A program made the translations under genes and the position numbers. A DNA stretch of 64,000 bases from Glossina fuscipes (taxonomy: Eukaryota; Arthropoda; Insecta; Diptera; Glossinidae), in the NCBI RefSeq assembly GCF_014805625.2, contig NW_023998433.1, forward strand, positions 2,714,169 to 2,778,168, in the 5' to 3' direction. Shown piece by piece: positions 34,806-44,868 of this stretch. The notes under the pieces are model-generated. The model ran no database searches. It was not told where the DNA came from and saw only the letters and a program-made list of their open reading frames with translations. Position 1 is the stretch's first letter. Every line of letters begins with the position of its first letter.

Positions 34806-35858
34806 ATGGAGTGTTTATATACACCTTGTCGGGCGAAATCAAGCCCGGATTCTGATAGATTCGTTTCTTGTTGGCTCTGCGAGCGCTTTGGTCATGCAAA
34901 GTGTGCCGGTATTCTCGGCCGTGCTGCTGGCGCAGTCGCTGATCCGTCTAAAGGCTTGAGATGGTCATGTCCTGACTGTTGGCAGCGGGACATTAACTGT
35001 TATTAACTTTTCACGGAGACCCGTTATGGTTTCACGGAATTGAGTAGAAATCTCGGCTCCTTGTGGGAAAAGTTTGAGCTCATTAAGTCTAGGTTTGATG
35101 AGTGTCGCTTTATTGGACACTCATCTTCTACTCGTAGTGTAGCGTGTGGGACGTCAACTCTGGCTTTCTCCAAATCTAATTCGTTGGTACAAGTTACCGC
35201 TCCCTCTAATTCTAAAATGAACAGTAATGTTTCCGATATTGCTGAGTCGGTTGGTAGCAAAACAGTTACAAACAAACCGGCAAATCCATCGGTTTTAAGC
35301 TACGCTGAAGTGGCAAGGGTATCTCCGCCCAGAGCCGCCACTCACTCTAATCAAGCGCCATCGCCTAAAAGTAATGAAGAGAAAAATAAATCATCCTCTC
35401 CTCCTGGCTGTTCGCGTGTGAATGCTGGTCACCAGACTGGGCAAGTCTCACAAGCTGCCGGTACAAGGGCGATAACCCCATCTTTATTTTCCCCAACTCG
35501 AAACTCTCCTACCGTGAACCCCCCTCCTGTTCCAAATAATGACATTTGCTTGAAGGCAGTTCCTCCCAGAAAAGCAATATTTGTGTCAAGACTGGCACCT
35601 GAAACATCGGTGGATAACATAAAAGGTTATCTGGCGACGAAAGTCCCATCAGTTAACTTAAAGCGTGTTAGCATCTTCAAAATGGCTCCTTTTCAAGCTA
35701 GGGCAATCTCCTCTTTTAAAATTTTAGTTCCGACTGAAAACAGTGATATGTTGTTAAACAAATCACTGTGGCCAGTAGGATCCTTAATTAAGGAATTTAT
35801 CCCTCGAGATCGTCCCCGTAATACCAAGGCAATAGTCTTGTCGCCTTCAAAAAACTAA
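34806..35858 (+). pseudogene. LINE ORF1 protein (PHD-like finger, RNA-binding type), one nonsense codon
   Basis: ATG at 34806 opens MECLYTPC, and the cysteine/histidine pattern C3, C8, CWLC, H, C, WSCPDC is that of a PHD-type finger. TAA at 35004-35006 interrupts the frame. The same frame continues through LFTETRYGF to 35858, so it is a point nonsense mutation. The middle is serine/proline/asparagine-rich. The last 90 residues (KAIFVSRLAPETSVDNIKGY, ISSFKILVP) look like the RRM-type domain of other insect LINE ORF1 proteins. The expected role is binding the element's RNA. The frame ends in TAA directly after the slippery heptamer. Confidence 0.85.
35849..35855 (+). promoter_or_regulatory. Candidate -1 ribosomal frameshift site AAAAAAC
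   Basis: In the ORF1 frame the bases divide as A.AAA.AAC and are followed at once by the TAA stop. ORF2 is in the -1 frame and is open across this point. An imperfect 6-bp stem can form between AGGCCC (35869-35874) and GGGACCT (35901-35907), about 13 bases downstream, a little far for a classical stimulator. The ORF2 frame has no ATG near its start. Confidence 0.55.
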
Positions 35859-38737
35859 CTGTTTCTTCAGGCCCACTATCTCTCATTTATCAAAATGTTA
35901 GGGACCTAAATTCGAAAATTCGTTCCACTTTTCTAAATTCAGTGAGCACGGAGTTTTTCTGTTTGGCCTTTACTGAAACTTGGCTAAAACCCGATCTTCA
36001 TTCGTCGGAACTTTTTCATAATTCTTTCCGAGTGTTTAGAAATGATCCAGTGAATCGCATTGGTGGTGGTGTATTAATTGCCATATCTGCGTCAGTCCCA
36101 TCCAAATTAATTGAATTTCCCACTTCTCCTGACGTTGAATTTATCGCTATTCGTGCGAATACGCCTGATAAACATCTATTTATAACCTGCTCCTATATTC
36201 CCCCAAATTCCGATATCTCCATTTACAGGAAACACGCTTCCCTCATTTATGAAGTGGCCAAGCGATCTAGACCCACTGACTTGGTCGTTGCATTGGGTGA
36301 CTTCAATTTGCCTCAAGTCACTTGGTGTAGCACTGATAATTCTGGCTGTTTGATTCCTACTTCAACGTCTGATAGGGCTGTTGTGTTCTTTAGTGAATTG
36401 TTTGATCATAATTTGGGTCAATATAATCGTATCCCTAATTGTAATGGTAGACTGCTTGATCTCTGCTTTGCCAATTTTCCCAAGATTTACGTAAATCGTT
36501 GTCCACCTTTTAGTTTACCTGAGGATCCTTATCATCCATCAATATGCATTTCCTTTCATCATATTAATGATGGTTTGTTGAAATGCCTTAATGTGCCAAA
36601 TCAAACTTTTTTAAATAATTATTATGATTTTCATAAAATCAATATTGTATTACTAAAACATCGTCTTTCACATCTGACGCTTGATTTCTCAACCGGTAGT
36701 ATTGAAAGCTTATTGCCATCGTTCTACAATACATTAAATCTAGCTATTGCTGCATCTGTTCCGATCAAGCATTGTCGACCTCGAAGCAGGTGTCCCCCGT
36801 GGTTTAATAAGACAATTAAATATCACAAGAATAGAAAAAACTTGCTATTCAAAAAATATTCGAAAAGTGGCTCTGCGCTCGACTATGTCGCTTACTCGGT
36901 GGCGAGGCATAGATTTAACTCCCTCAACCATCATTATTACTGCAGATACCTTCAGTTCATTAAATCCTCTCTGTTTGCTAATCCTAAATTCTTCTTTAAA
37001 TTTGTTAAGTCTAAAAGAAAAATGTCCACATATCCCTCTCATGTTTCTTTTAATGGCTCTGATTCCTCGGATGATTTTGAAATCTCAAATCTATTTGCTG
37101 AGTATTTCCGACGTAACTTTTCGATTGCTAATTTCGATTTATCAGCAAACTACCCATATCCTATAACTAACTCGGTTTCAATACCTAACATGGTTATTTC
37201 GGAAGATGACGTTTTTAAAGGGTTGAGTTCTCTAAAATACAGTTGTTCGCCTGGAGCTAATGCCATTCCATCATGTGTACTTAAATCTTGCGCTGTCGAG
37301 TTATGTGGTGTGATCTCAAAGATTTTTAACATGTCCTTGTATTTAGGTGTTTTGCCTTCATGTTGGAAGAGTAGTTTCCTTATTCCTATCCACAAGAGTG
37401 GAAGTAGACAATTTGTTGAGAACTACAGAGGCATAGCCAAGTTGAGTGTCTTGCCCAAGTTGTTCGAGCGTATTGTGACTCAGCATTTGGCCTTTGCTAT
37501 TAATTCGTATATTTCTCCGCACCAGCACGGCTTTCGTAAAGGGCGATCTACAGTCACCAACTTGTTAGAGTTTACCTGTCGTATTTTCAAGGCTTTTTCT
37601 AGTGGCTCTCGTACAGATGTTATTTACACTGATTTAAGCAAAGCATTTGATATGGTTGACCATAGACTACTTATCTTTAAACTCCAAGCCTCTGGTTTCC
37701 CACCCTACTTAGTGAAATGGATAAGCTCTTATCTGCACAATAGATCCTTCAGGGTTTTGTTTAACTCCATCACCTCGGATGAATTCCCCGTTACGTCTGG
37801 CGTACCTCGAGGAAGTCACTTAGGTCCTATTTTATTTAGTTTATACATTAATGATCTCCCATCGGTGGTTAATTCCAGCCAGATCTTAATGTATGCGGAT
37901 GATGTGAAACTGTTTTCTTCCTTCTCTGTTGAATCGCAATCACATCAGCTTCAAGGTGATTTGGATAATTTTGTTGCATAGTGCTCTCTGAATCTTCTGA
38001 AACTAAATCTGAGTAAATGTAAGAAGCTTTCATTCTCAAGAAGAAAGTCATTCATTACTCAGTATTTCATAGATTCGCATAAGTTGGAGGACGTCGATTC
38101 GATCACAGATTTAGGCGTTCTATTTGACCATAGGTTACGTTTTAACTTGCATATTGAGCTCTCGATTAGCAAAGCTAGGTCCGCGCTTGGTTTTATAAAA
38201 AGGTGGTCCAAAGAGCTTGATGATCCCTACATTACGAAAAGGCTGTACATGTGTTTGGTTAGACCCATACTCGAGTATGCCTCAGTTGTATGGTCTCCTT
38301 CATATAGGTGCTACGTAGATTCAGTTGAATCTATTCAAAAGCAATTTTGGCTGTTTGCCCTTAGAAATTTGGGTTTGGATCCAATTGCCTCTTTTCCTCC
38401 GTATTAAAATAGGTTGCTTCTGCTGTCCCTACCGTCTCTTGAGAAACGTAGATTTGTTCTTGGCGTTTCCTTTCTAATTAAAGTAATAAATGGTGCTATT
38501 GACTCGCCTTCATTACTTGGTGAAATAAGCTTTAATGTCCCTAACCGCTTCTCTAGGCACTTTATCTTGGTTAAGTTTAATCAGTGTAAATTTAATAATG
38601 GACTGTTCAATCCGCTCAGAGTCGTTTGCAAGAACCTAAATGACGTCTACCACTTATTCTCGTTATCGGACTCTTTAAAGTCCATTAAAGCAACATTGCT
38701 TAATACGCGCGGTTTACCTATGTTGTATTTAAACTAG
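35858..38737 (+). pseudogene. LINE ORF2 endonuclease-reverse transcriptase, two nonsense codons
   Basis: A single frame of about 960 codons. The N-terminal endonuclease shows FTETWLKPD, GGGVLIAI, CSYIPPN and GDFNLPQVTW. The reverse transcriptase shows LIPIHKSGSRQF, GIAKLSVLPKLFERI, YTDLSKAFDMVDH, SGVPRGSHLGPILF and MYADDVKLF with the catalytic ADD. The C-terminus (KARSALGFIKRWSKE, LVRPILEYASVVWSP) lacks an RNase H. TAG at 37979-37981 and TAA at 38405-38407 break it; LINE copy 1 has TGC and GAA at these places. In the family the enzyme nicks target DNA and primes reverse transcription there. The first in-frame start-like codon is a GTG at 35942, so entry by frameshift or reinitiation is likely. 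Confidence 0.9.
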
Positions 38738-39219
38738 CTTTTATCCTTAAAAAGTCGTTACGTTTCGAAAGTGAATTATTGTCAATTTATTATCGGTTGC
38801 CAGGCTTATGCATGTTTGCGATGGCTTAGGGGTTCATTTGCAATTTGGTCCTGTACAGGTTGTAAGTGTGCTCCTATGCTGATAGTGTACATGCCTTTTT
38901 TTCTTTTTTCTTTTTTTTTTCTTCTTATTTGTTTTATTATGCTTATACTCAATTTTATTGTTAATTAATATAAGTTTTGCATTAAGAGCCAATTGAACTC
39001 GACTGTTATTTGGTTAGTTGATTTTCTAGTATAAGTGGAATAAATAAAATAAATAAATAAATAAAATAAATAAATAAAAGCGAAGACTCCCATTCAGGTA
39101 TGAAGAGAAAATTATTTTTAATTTCCTCCAAGGTTTTTAGAGATTTTTTTTCTTATTAAATTATTGATATAAAAAAATGCTTTCGCGATTTCTTTCCTTT
39201 TCATTTTTTTTGTACTGAT

Positions 39220-39480
39220 GCCGAAGTGCTTGAGACTTATTCACCGTCTGTTCAGTTCTTCCCAATCCACTAGCATGTCAAAGACTGAATTTTTACTCCC
39301 AATTGCGAACTCGCTTGATCTGTCTCGCCAGTGTTCTCTGTTGTCTCGATAATAAAAAAGAAACATGTACTTTGCTTATACAAAACCCACCCTTATGCTG
39401 TACAGACGACCTTTGGACTTTATTCTCTTTTAATAATTCTCTCTTTAACTGGCGCCACTACGCGAGCCGAGAATTATGAA
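39220..39480 (+). repeat. Repeat partner of 33740-34030, ending at a TGGCGCC motif
   Basis: The matching block at 39378-39450 is followed at about 39454 by TGGCGCCACTACGCGAGCC. TGGCGCC is the common primer-binding wording of retroviruses and gypsy elements just after the 5' LTR. No gag or pol frame follows, so at best this is an LTR plus leader remnant. Confidence 0.4.
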
Positions 39481-41336
39481 AAGAAATCTGGATTAACGGA
39501 ATTCCGTTATTAAATGTAATACTAATCTTTTTGTGAAGAGCAGAGAAGAAGCCAACCGACAGAAACCCCTACAATCCGTTACAATCTATGAAATTCATTT
39601 AATTTTCCTTTTTTCTCGGAATACCTAATGATTCAGAGAATTTTCACAATAGAAATAGTGGGATTTCGAAGACCTGCTTGCATCCTTCCAGCGAACTAAC
39701 AAAATTAATATAATATAACAGAAATGAAGCACTGCTCCCTTCTTTCGTATAATTCTTATCATCAATTATCATATCAGTAAACAATAATACACATGTAAAT
39801 ATACATATATATACACCATTGATGTTGCGATCATATGTCGGTTCATTGATAAGCACTTAGTTAGCAATGGAAAGCAGTGATATGAAGAATGAAAAATACG
39901 TATATTTATAAATCAGTTTACCATAGAACTTCTCGCTGAGCGTTATTTTAATTTTGCGACTTTAGTTTCGTTCAGGTTGTTTATTCTTTAAATAATAATT
40001 CTAATTCTTATTAATTCAATTAAAGATATAATAGAAAGCTAAGTAAGTAATGTATTCAAGCAATTGTACCAAAGATTAACAATCAATTCTTATATATTAA
40101 GGGACAAGGCTGTAAGTATAATTCCGAACGTCTTTGCCGATGAACGCACCATATGTACATATATCTTTTGACTTTTGTTTCAGTAAGAAATGTTTAGAAA
40201 ACAGTGAAATGATAAGAATTTTTTTTTAACCGAAGGTTTTGAACGCCTTCCATAAACTTTCTAATTAAATTTCGAGATCAACATTTAAAAATATCGCAAA
40301 GAGATGGTTAAGTTTTTCCTTACTATTATCGACAATTCTTCTCCAAGTTCCAATTTAAGTCTTTAGATTTTAATTAATAAATTAAGGGCAAATTTTAATC
40401 CCCACTTTTCGGAACTTCAAAGTTATTGTCAAAGCGCAGTTCTTGTACATTACAATGAAATGACTCGAAAATGAGGCTAGAAGTTCCGTAAAATTTCACT
40501 TGATTTATCTCTATCTGTCCGTCTGATGACTGTTAAAATAGCAACCGTTAAAAAAATTGAAGTAGAGGACTAACTACATATGTTGCTAAGTGACGGCCAA
40601 AAATCCAGTTTAGAATAGTAGCAAGACTTTCTCAAGAAACCTTTGATAGTTTCAAAATTAACAAAACTCATAATATTCTTAAGCATAAAATTTGTAAATA
40701 TTAGAACTAATAACCTAGAAACTACAGTAGATATCGATATAAAATTTAAAGCAAATATTTAATTGAGTTACACATACTTTGAAAGGGAACTCCTTCTACT
40801 TAGTGCAATATTGGTGAAGAGACCCTTATGACTTATCCAAAACGTATACAACTGTCGTAAAGATTTCAAATCACTAAATGAGTGTCGCAGATTCGATCCA
40901 AATCTCTCTCATTTTAATGATAAATCGTCGCTAAGGCAAATGCAAAAATAAAAAGTAATAAAAATATTTTTAATTGTTGTTATCTTATCGAATTGTCGGA
41001 GATTATTAATTTAGAATAAAAACTATTTGAGAGTGCATGTGTTTGTTTAGCTTGTTTGTCTAAATAATGGACGTGTAAAGAAAATCAGTTAAATATAGCT
41101 AAAAATTGTAAAAATTAGTGCTTACCATATATGATTTATTTAAATTTTTCTTGGTATTTACTTATTTTTAAATACTTACGACTTTTTGTTATTCAATTAA
41201 CGGTATTAAAGAAAATCATATTGAACCATCTTTTTACTTTCCTTTATGAGTTTATTTGCAAGCGTTCTAGTGATTCTACTTAAAGTAGGAATTATGCTCT
41301 TCCGTTTTACTACCAATCTTCCTTTTATATTACAGC
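39481..41336. other. Intergenic, upstream of Aldh7A1
   Basis: No gene or repeat was recognised. TATATTACAG directly precedes the Aldh7A1 ATG, so part of this stretch probably belongs to a 5' UTR intron whose first exon I cannot place. Confidence 0.45.
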
Positions 41337-43029
41337 ATGGCCCAACTTCAACGCGCTTTAAGCTTATTTCGCTCACTGCCCCCTATTCAAGGCTTAGCCA
41401 CTTTTCATTCAAGTTCGAAACTAAGAAATGAGTGTTACTTAATTGATTCGCCGGAATATAGTTTTCTGAGGGACGTCGGCTTAGAGCGTGAAAATCCTGG
41501 CGTATTTGTCGGCTCCTGGAAAGGTTCTGGGCAAGTGATGATTTCGGTAGATCCGGGTACCGCAAAACCAATTGCGGCGGTGCGCATGGGGACTGTACAA
41601 GAAATGGATGAGAGTATACGTGCAGGCGTAGATGCCTACAAAGAATGGTCTAAAGTGCCGGCACCTGTTCGTGGTGACATCGTTCGACAAATTGGTGATG
41701 AATTACGTAAATACAAGGAACCATTAGGTAAATTGGTCAGCTTGGAAGTGGGCAAAATATATAGTGAGGGGCAGGGTGAAGTTCAGGAGTCTATTGATAT
41801 TTGTGATTATGGAGTGGGCTTGTCACGCATTTATGCCGGCCAAATTATCAATTCGGAACGTCCTGACCATACTATATTAGAAGCATGGCGTCCTTTGGGT
41901 TTGATAGGTGTTATATCAGCTTACAACTTTCCGAATGCAGTATTTGGCTGGAATGCCGCGATAGCTTTGGTAATATAAATTTTATCTAGTATTTACTATC
42001 TAAGCTTATCTTATCTTTCCACCGCAGACAACAGGCAATACTGTATTGTGGAAAGGAGCCCCTAGTACTTCGTTGGTATCTGTGGCTACTACTAAAGTGC
42101 TGGCTGAAGTATATAAACGGAACGATTTGCCGCCAATTACCACCTTGTGTCAAGGCGGCGCAGATGTGGGACAGAAAATGGTTTGTGACAAGCGAGTAAA
42201 ACTGGTATCCTTTACGGGTAGTTGCCAAACTGGTCGCAATGTAGGTGTTGAAGTACAAAAACGCTTTGGCAAAGTTATTTTAGAATTGGGAGGCAATAAC
42301 GCTTTAATTATTGATGAGAGTGCAAATTTAAAGATGGCTCTGGACGCTGCCCTATTCGGTTGTATAGGCACGGCAGGTCAACGTTGCACAACCACTCGCC
42401 GCATTATTGTTCACCAGAAGCTTTATGACAAATTTTTAAAGGATCTGACCAATAAATACAAGCAAATTCTGTCCCGCATAGGTCATCAATTGGAATGTAA
42501 CACTTTAGTGGGGCCCGTGCATTCGCAACAAAACATTGATAATTATCAAGCCAGCTTAAAAGAAGCACTAAGCTTAGGAGGTACCGTGGCCTTCGGCGGC
42601 AAAGTTATTCCACGTGACGGTTATTTTGTGGAACCTACAATTATTACTGGGCTACCGCATGATTCACCGGTGGTCTACCGAGAAACCTTTGCACCCATTG
42701 TGTATGTTTTGAAATGCAAATCCGTAGAGGAGGCTATTGCCTGGAACAATGAGGTGGATCAAGGTTTGTCATCCGCTATCTTCACAGAGAACGTAAACCA
42801 TGTCTTTAAATGGATCGGAGCCCAAGGTTCAGATTGTGGGATCGTTAATGTTAATACAACTACTAACGGTGCTGAAATTGGCGGCGCATTTGGCGGTGAA
42901 AAACACACAGGAGGCGGACGTGAATCAGGTTCGGATGCTTGGAAGCAATACTGTAAGCGAGCCACCGTTACTGTAAACCATTCCGGTGACTTAGCCTGCG
43001 CTCAAGGCGTTGTTTTTAATATTGAATAA
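41337..43029 (+). CDS. Aldh7A1: Alpha-aminoadipic semialdehyde dehydrogenase (antiquitin, ALDH7 family)
   Basis: Two coding exons, 41337-41969 and 42028-43029, are split by a 58-bp phase-0 intron (TTG|GTAATA ... CCGCAG|ACA). The product is 544 residues; the human protein has 539. The family oxidises alpha-aminoadipic semialdehyde in lysine breakdown and also betaine and lipid aldehydes, using NAD+. The N-terminus ([14 protein letters not shown]) is rich in R and free of acids, as in a mitochondrial presequence. The fold is complete: WKGAP and SFTGS for cofactor binding, general base E297 in LELGGNN, and nucleophile C331 in GTAGQRCTT. The C-terminal [20 protein letters not shown] motif is typical of ALDH7. 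A splice acceptor abuts the ATG, implying a 5' UTR intron. It converges on Mettl5. No defects were seen. Confidence 0.97.
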
Positions 43030-43030
43030 A
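43025..43030 (+). terminator. Aldh7A1 poly(A) signal overlapping its stop codon
   Basis: AATAAA at 43025-43030 includes the TAA stop (43027-43029). If used, the 3' UTR would be only about 15-30 bases. Confidence 0.5.
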
Positions 43031-43059
43031 CCAATTGTCTATTGAAATTATAGAAAATC

Positions 43060-43065
43060 TTTATT
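43060..43065 (-). terminator. Mettl5 poly(A) signal
   Basis: AATAAA on the minus strand, about 28 bp after the Mettl5 stop at 43093. Cleavage 10-30 bases on would enter the 3' end of Aldh7A1. Confidence 0.55.
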
Positions 43066-43092
43066 GTTATAGATGTAAATGCAAGTGCAATA

Positions 43093-43858
43093 CTACGTTT
43101 CCTTTTCGCCAACAGCAAAACGCCAAAAATCGACCTGTATGTCTTTAGATTGATATTTATGAAATTTATAGCTACTTTCAATATTATATTTAAGCTCCGC
43201 CACTACTTGACCCTTCACATGCCAATCTTTAGCTTTTTTGCTAATATATTCCCGAGTAGAGGTCTTATGCAAAGAGTATACGGCGTTAGTAGCTAAATGA
43301 ATGCCAGCTTTAATAAAAAGAACATCTAGACCAGGATTATTTTTCGTCCCGAACGGCGGATTAGTGATAACAGTGTCGAACACATTTTCCCACTTTCGTC
43401 CTAAGGATAAAACGTTTTCTTGTATGCCGTCAATAGTAGGTATTTCCATTTCAGTAATATTAGAATGAAAAACCTGCAAGAGCTTTGTTAAAGCGAAAAG
43501 GAAATTTTAATAAATATGTTAAAGGTTTACATTTAGAGCTTCCGGATCCAGCTCAAAGCCAATAGTCAGCGAAGAACCCAACAAAAATGCTCCAATAGAT
43601 AACATCCCGCAGCCACAACCCAAATCACCCACAAGTTTACCGTCCAAATCATCATAACGAGTCTATTTAAAGTATTCTTGTTATAAAAAATTTGCTCTAA
43701 TTCAGACACCAATCGCAAATTTTTACCTGGATATTGTACAAAACGCAGCTAGCGATGTGGGCTGGTGTGCAATATTGTTCTAATAGGACTTTTGGATTTT
43801 TAAAACCATCCAATCCTTGCAGAAATTCTTCTAGGTTTTTCATTTTTAAACGAGCCAT
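43093..43858 (-). CDS. Mettl5: 18S rRNA N6-adenosine methyltransferase METTL5
   Basis: Three exons on the minus strand, 43727-43858, 43531-43662 and 43093-43473, all phase 0, give 214 residues (human METTL5 has 209). The introns are 64 and 57 bp with GT-AG ends. METTL5, with TRMT112, places m6A on 18S rRNA in animals. The S-adenosylmethionine loop is DLGCGCGMLSIG (residues 57-68) and the catalytic NPPF is at 126-129 in TNPPFGTK. The N-terminal LEEFLQGLDGF..LLEQY and the C-terminal AVYSLHKTSTREY and SYKFHK blocks match the family in order. The ATG at 43858 lies 65 bp after the SOSS-C stop codon on the same strand. The gene looks intact. Confidence 0.95.
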
Positions 43859-43923
43859 TAGAAAAGGTTTAAATCGAAAGCGAAGTGCAATTGATAAAAT
43901 CGTTGACCTTCGTATGATTCTGT

Positions 43924-44403
43924 TTATTTGACTGTGTGATTAGCCGGCGAAGGGTCCAAGCGCGGTAATACGGGTATGAAGGAGTTACCGTAATGTGAAT
44001 CCTGAGGTATAAAATAACCTAATGTAGTGGCACTGGTGGGATTAAATACTGAACGTGGCACCGTTATAGCACCACTACTTTGCGCAAACTCGTTGGGTTG
44101 ATCTAACAACTGTGTTGGGGGCATCTATAATTGTAGTTTCTGTACTTGACCACACAAAGATAATCTTTCAGAACCTTTCCCTTACCTGGTTGATAGCTGC
44201 TGTTAAACCACCGCTAAGACTACTTATATCAGCTACTGGCACACCCTTTTGTAAGAGTTGACGTTTTAATTGCAAATCTTCCAGTATTTTACGATTAGTT
44301 TCTGCTTTCAAGGAAACAAAAACTGAAGGGTTCGTAGATGTACATAGACTGCAGGTGAACTAATCCACTTACCTTGCTGTGCCCCCAATGTAGGAAAAGC
44401 CAT
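43924..44403 (-). CDS. SOSS complex subunit C homolog (INIP/SSBIP1 family)
   Basis: Three minus-strand exons, 44373-44403, 44186-44304 and 43924-44124, total 351 bp and give 116 residues (human INIP has 104). The first exon has only ten codons plus one base ([10 protein letters not shown]). The second reads [17 protein letters not shown] and ends at TAAINQ. The third opens at an ATG after ATTATAG and ends with [20 protein letters not shown], the hallmark C-terminus of the family. In the SOSS complex (INTS3, SSB proteins, subunit C) it helps sense DNA ends and supports ATM-dependent repair. It is transcribed toward Mettl5, with only 65 bp between them. No defects were seen. Confidence 0.92.
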
Positions 44404-44834
44404 CAAATTAATTTTTGCAATGATAAAAAACTAAAGACGTAAATACTTTAAAAGAAAAACAAAACCTCCAAAAAATGCAGAATTATTTTCACTATACTTC
44501 TTGTTCTTATTATGTAGATTCATACGTACAGTAGTTTGCTAGCCTATGTGAAAATAACAAGCCGGTACGAAACAAGATTTCAGAACAAAGAATAACGAAT
44601 ATTATTATTAATAAGTAATAAATATATTTAAGCAAACGTGAAAATTTTTTAAATTAAATAAACAAGCAATATATCTCAAATATTTAATTTGTTCGTCTAT
44701 TAGTATTTTTAAACAAAATAAAAAAACAACTGTGTAAAAATTTCGGAAGAATTTTGAATACTTTTTAATGGCCATACGACTCTTTAGAGAAGCCTTGATG
44801 CTGCCCCTGGGGGTAACATTAAAAAAAAGTAAAA

Positions 44835-44868
44835 GTGTTATATATATATATATATATATATATAACAC
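44835..44868. repeat. 34-bp perfect palindrome with (TA)n core
   Basis: GTGTTA, then alternating TA, then TAACAC. The GTGTTA/TAACAC ends pair exactly, so this is a true inverted repeat, not only a TA run. It is likely to form a cruciform and to vary in length. Confidence 0.85.

Larger units (their letters stand above)
34620..39080 (+). mobile_element. LINE copy 2, nearly full-length non-LTR retrotransposon
   Basis: It has two ORFs in the usual order, a T-rich 5' leader and an (AAATA)n tail ending near 39077. ORF1 carries a PHD-like finger. ORF2 carries an apurinic-type endonuclease and a reverse transcriptase, with no RNase H seen. The style is jockey/CR1-like, but the clade cannot be fixed by eye. 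The reading frames contain three nonsense codons (35004, 37979, 38405) and no indel, so the copy is young. The exact 5' end and target duplication were not found. Two more copies of the family lie at 25720-28440 and 58560-60370. Confidence 0.9.

Noticed and set aside
36747..37166. Plus-strand 139-codon open frame
   Set aside because: Out-of-frame overlap of the LINE ORF2.
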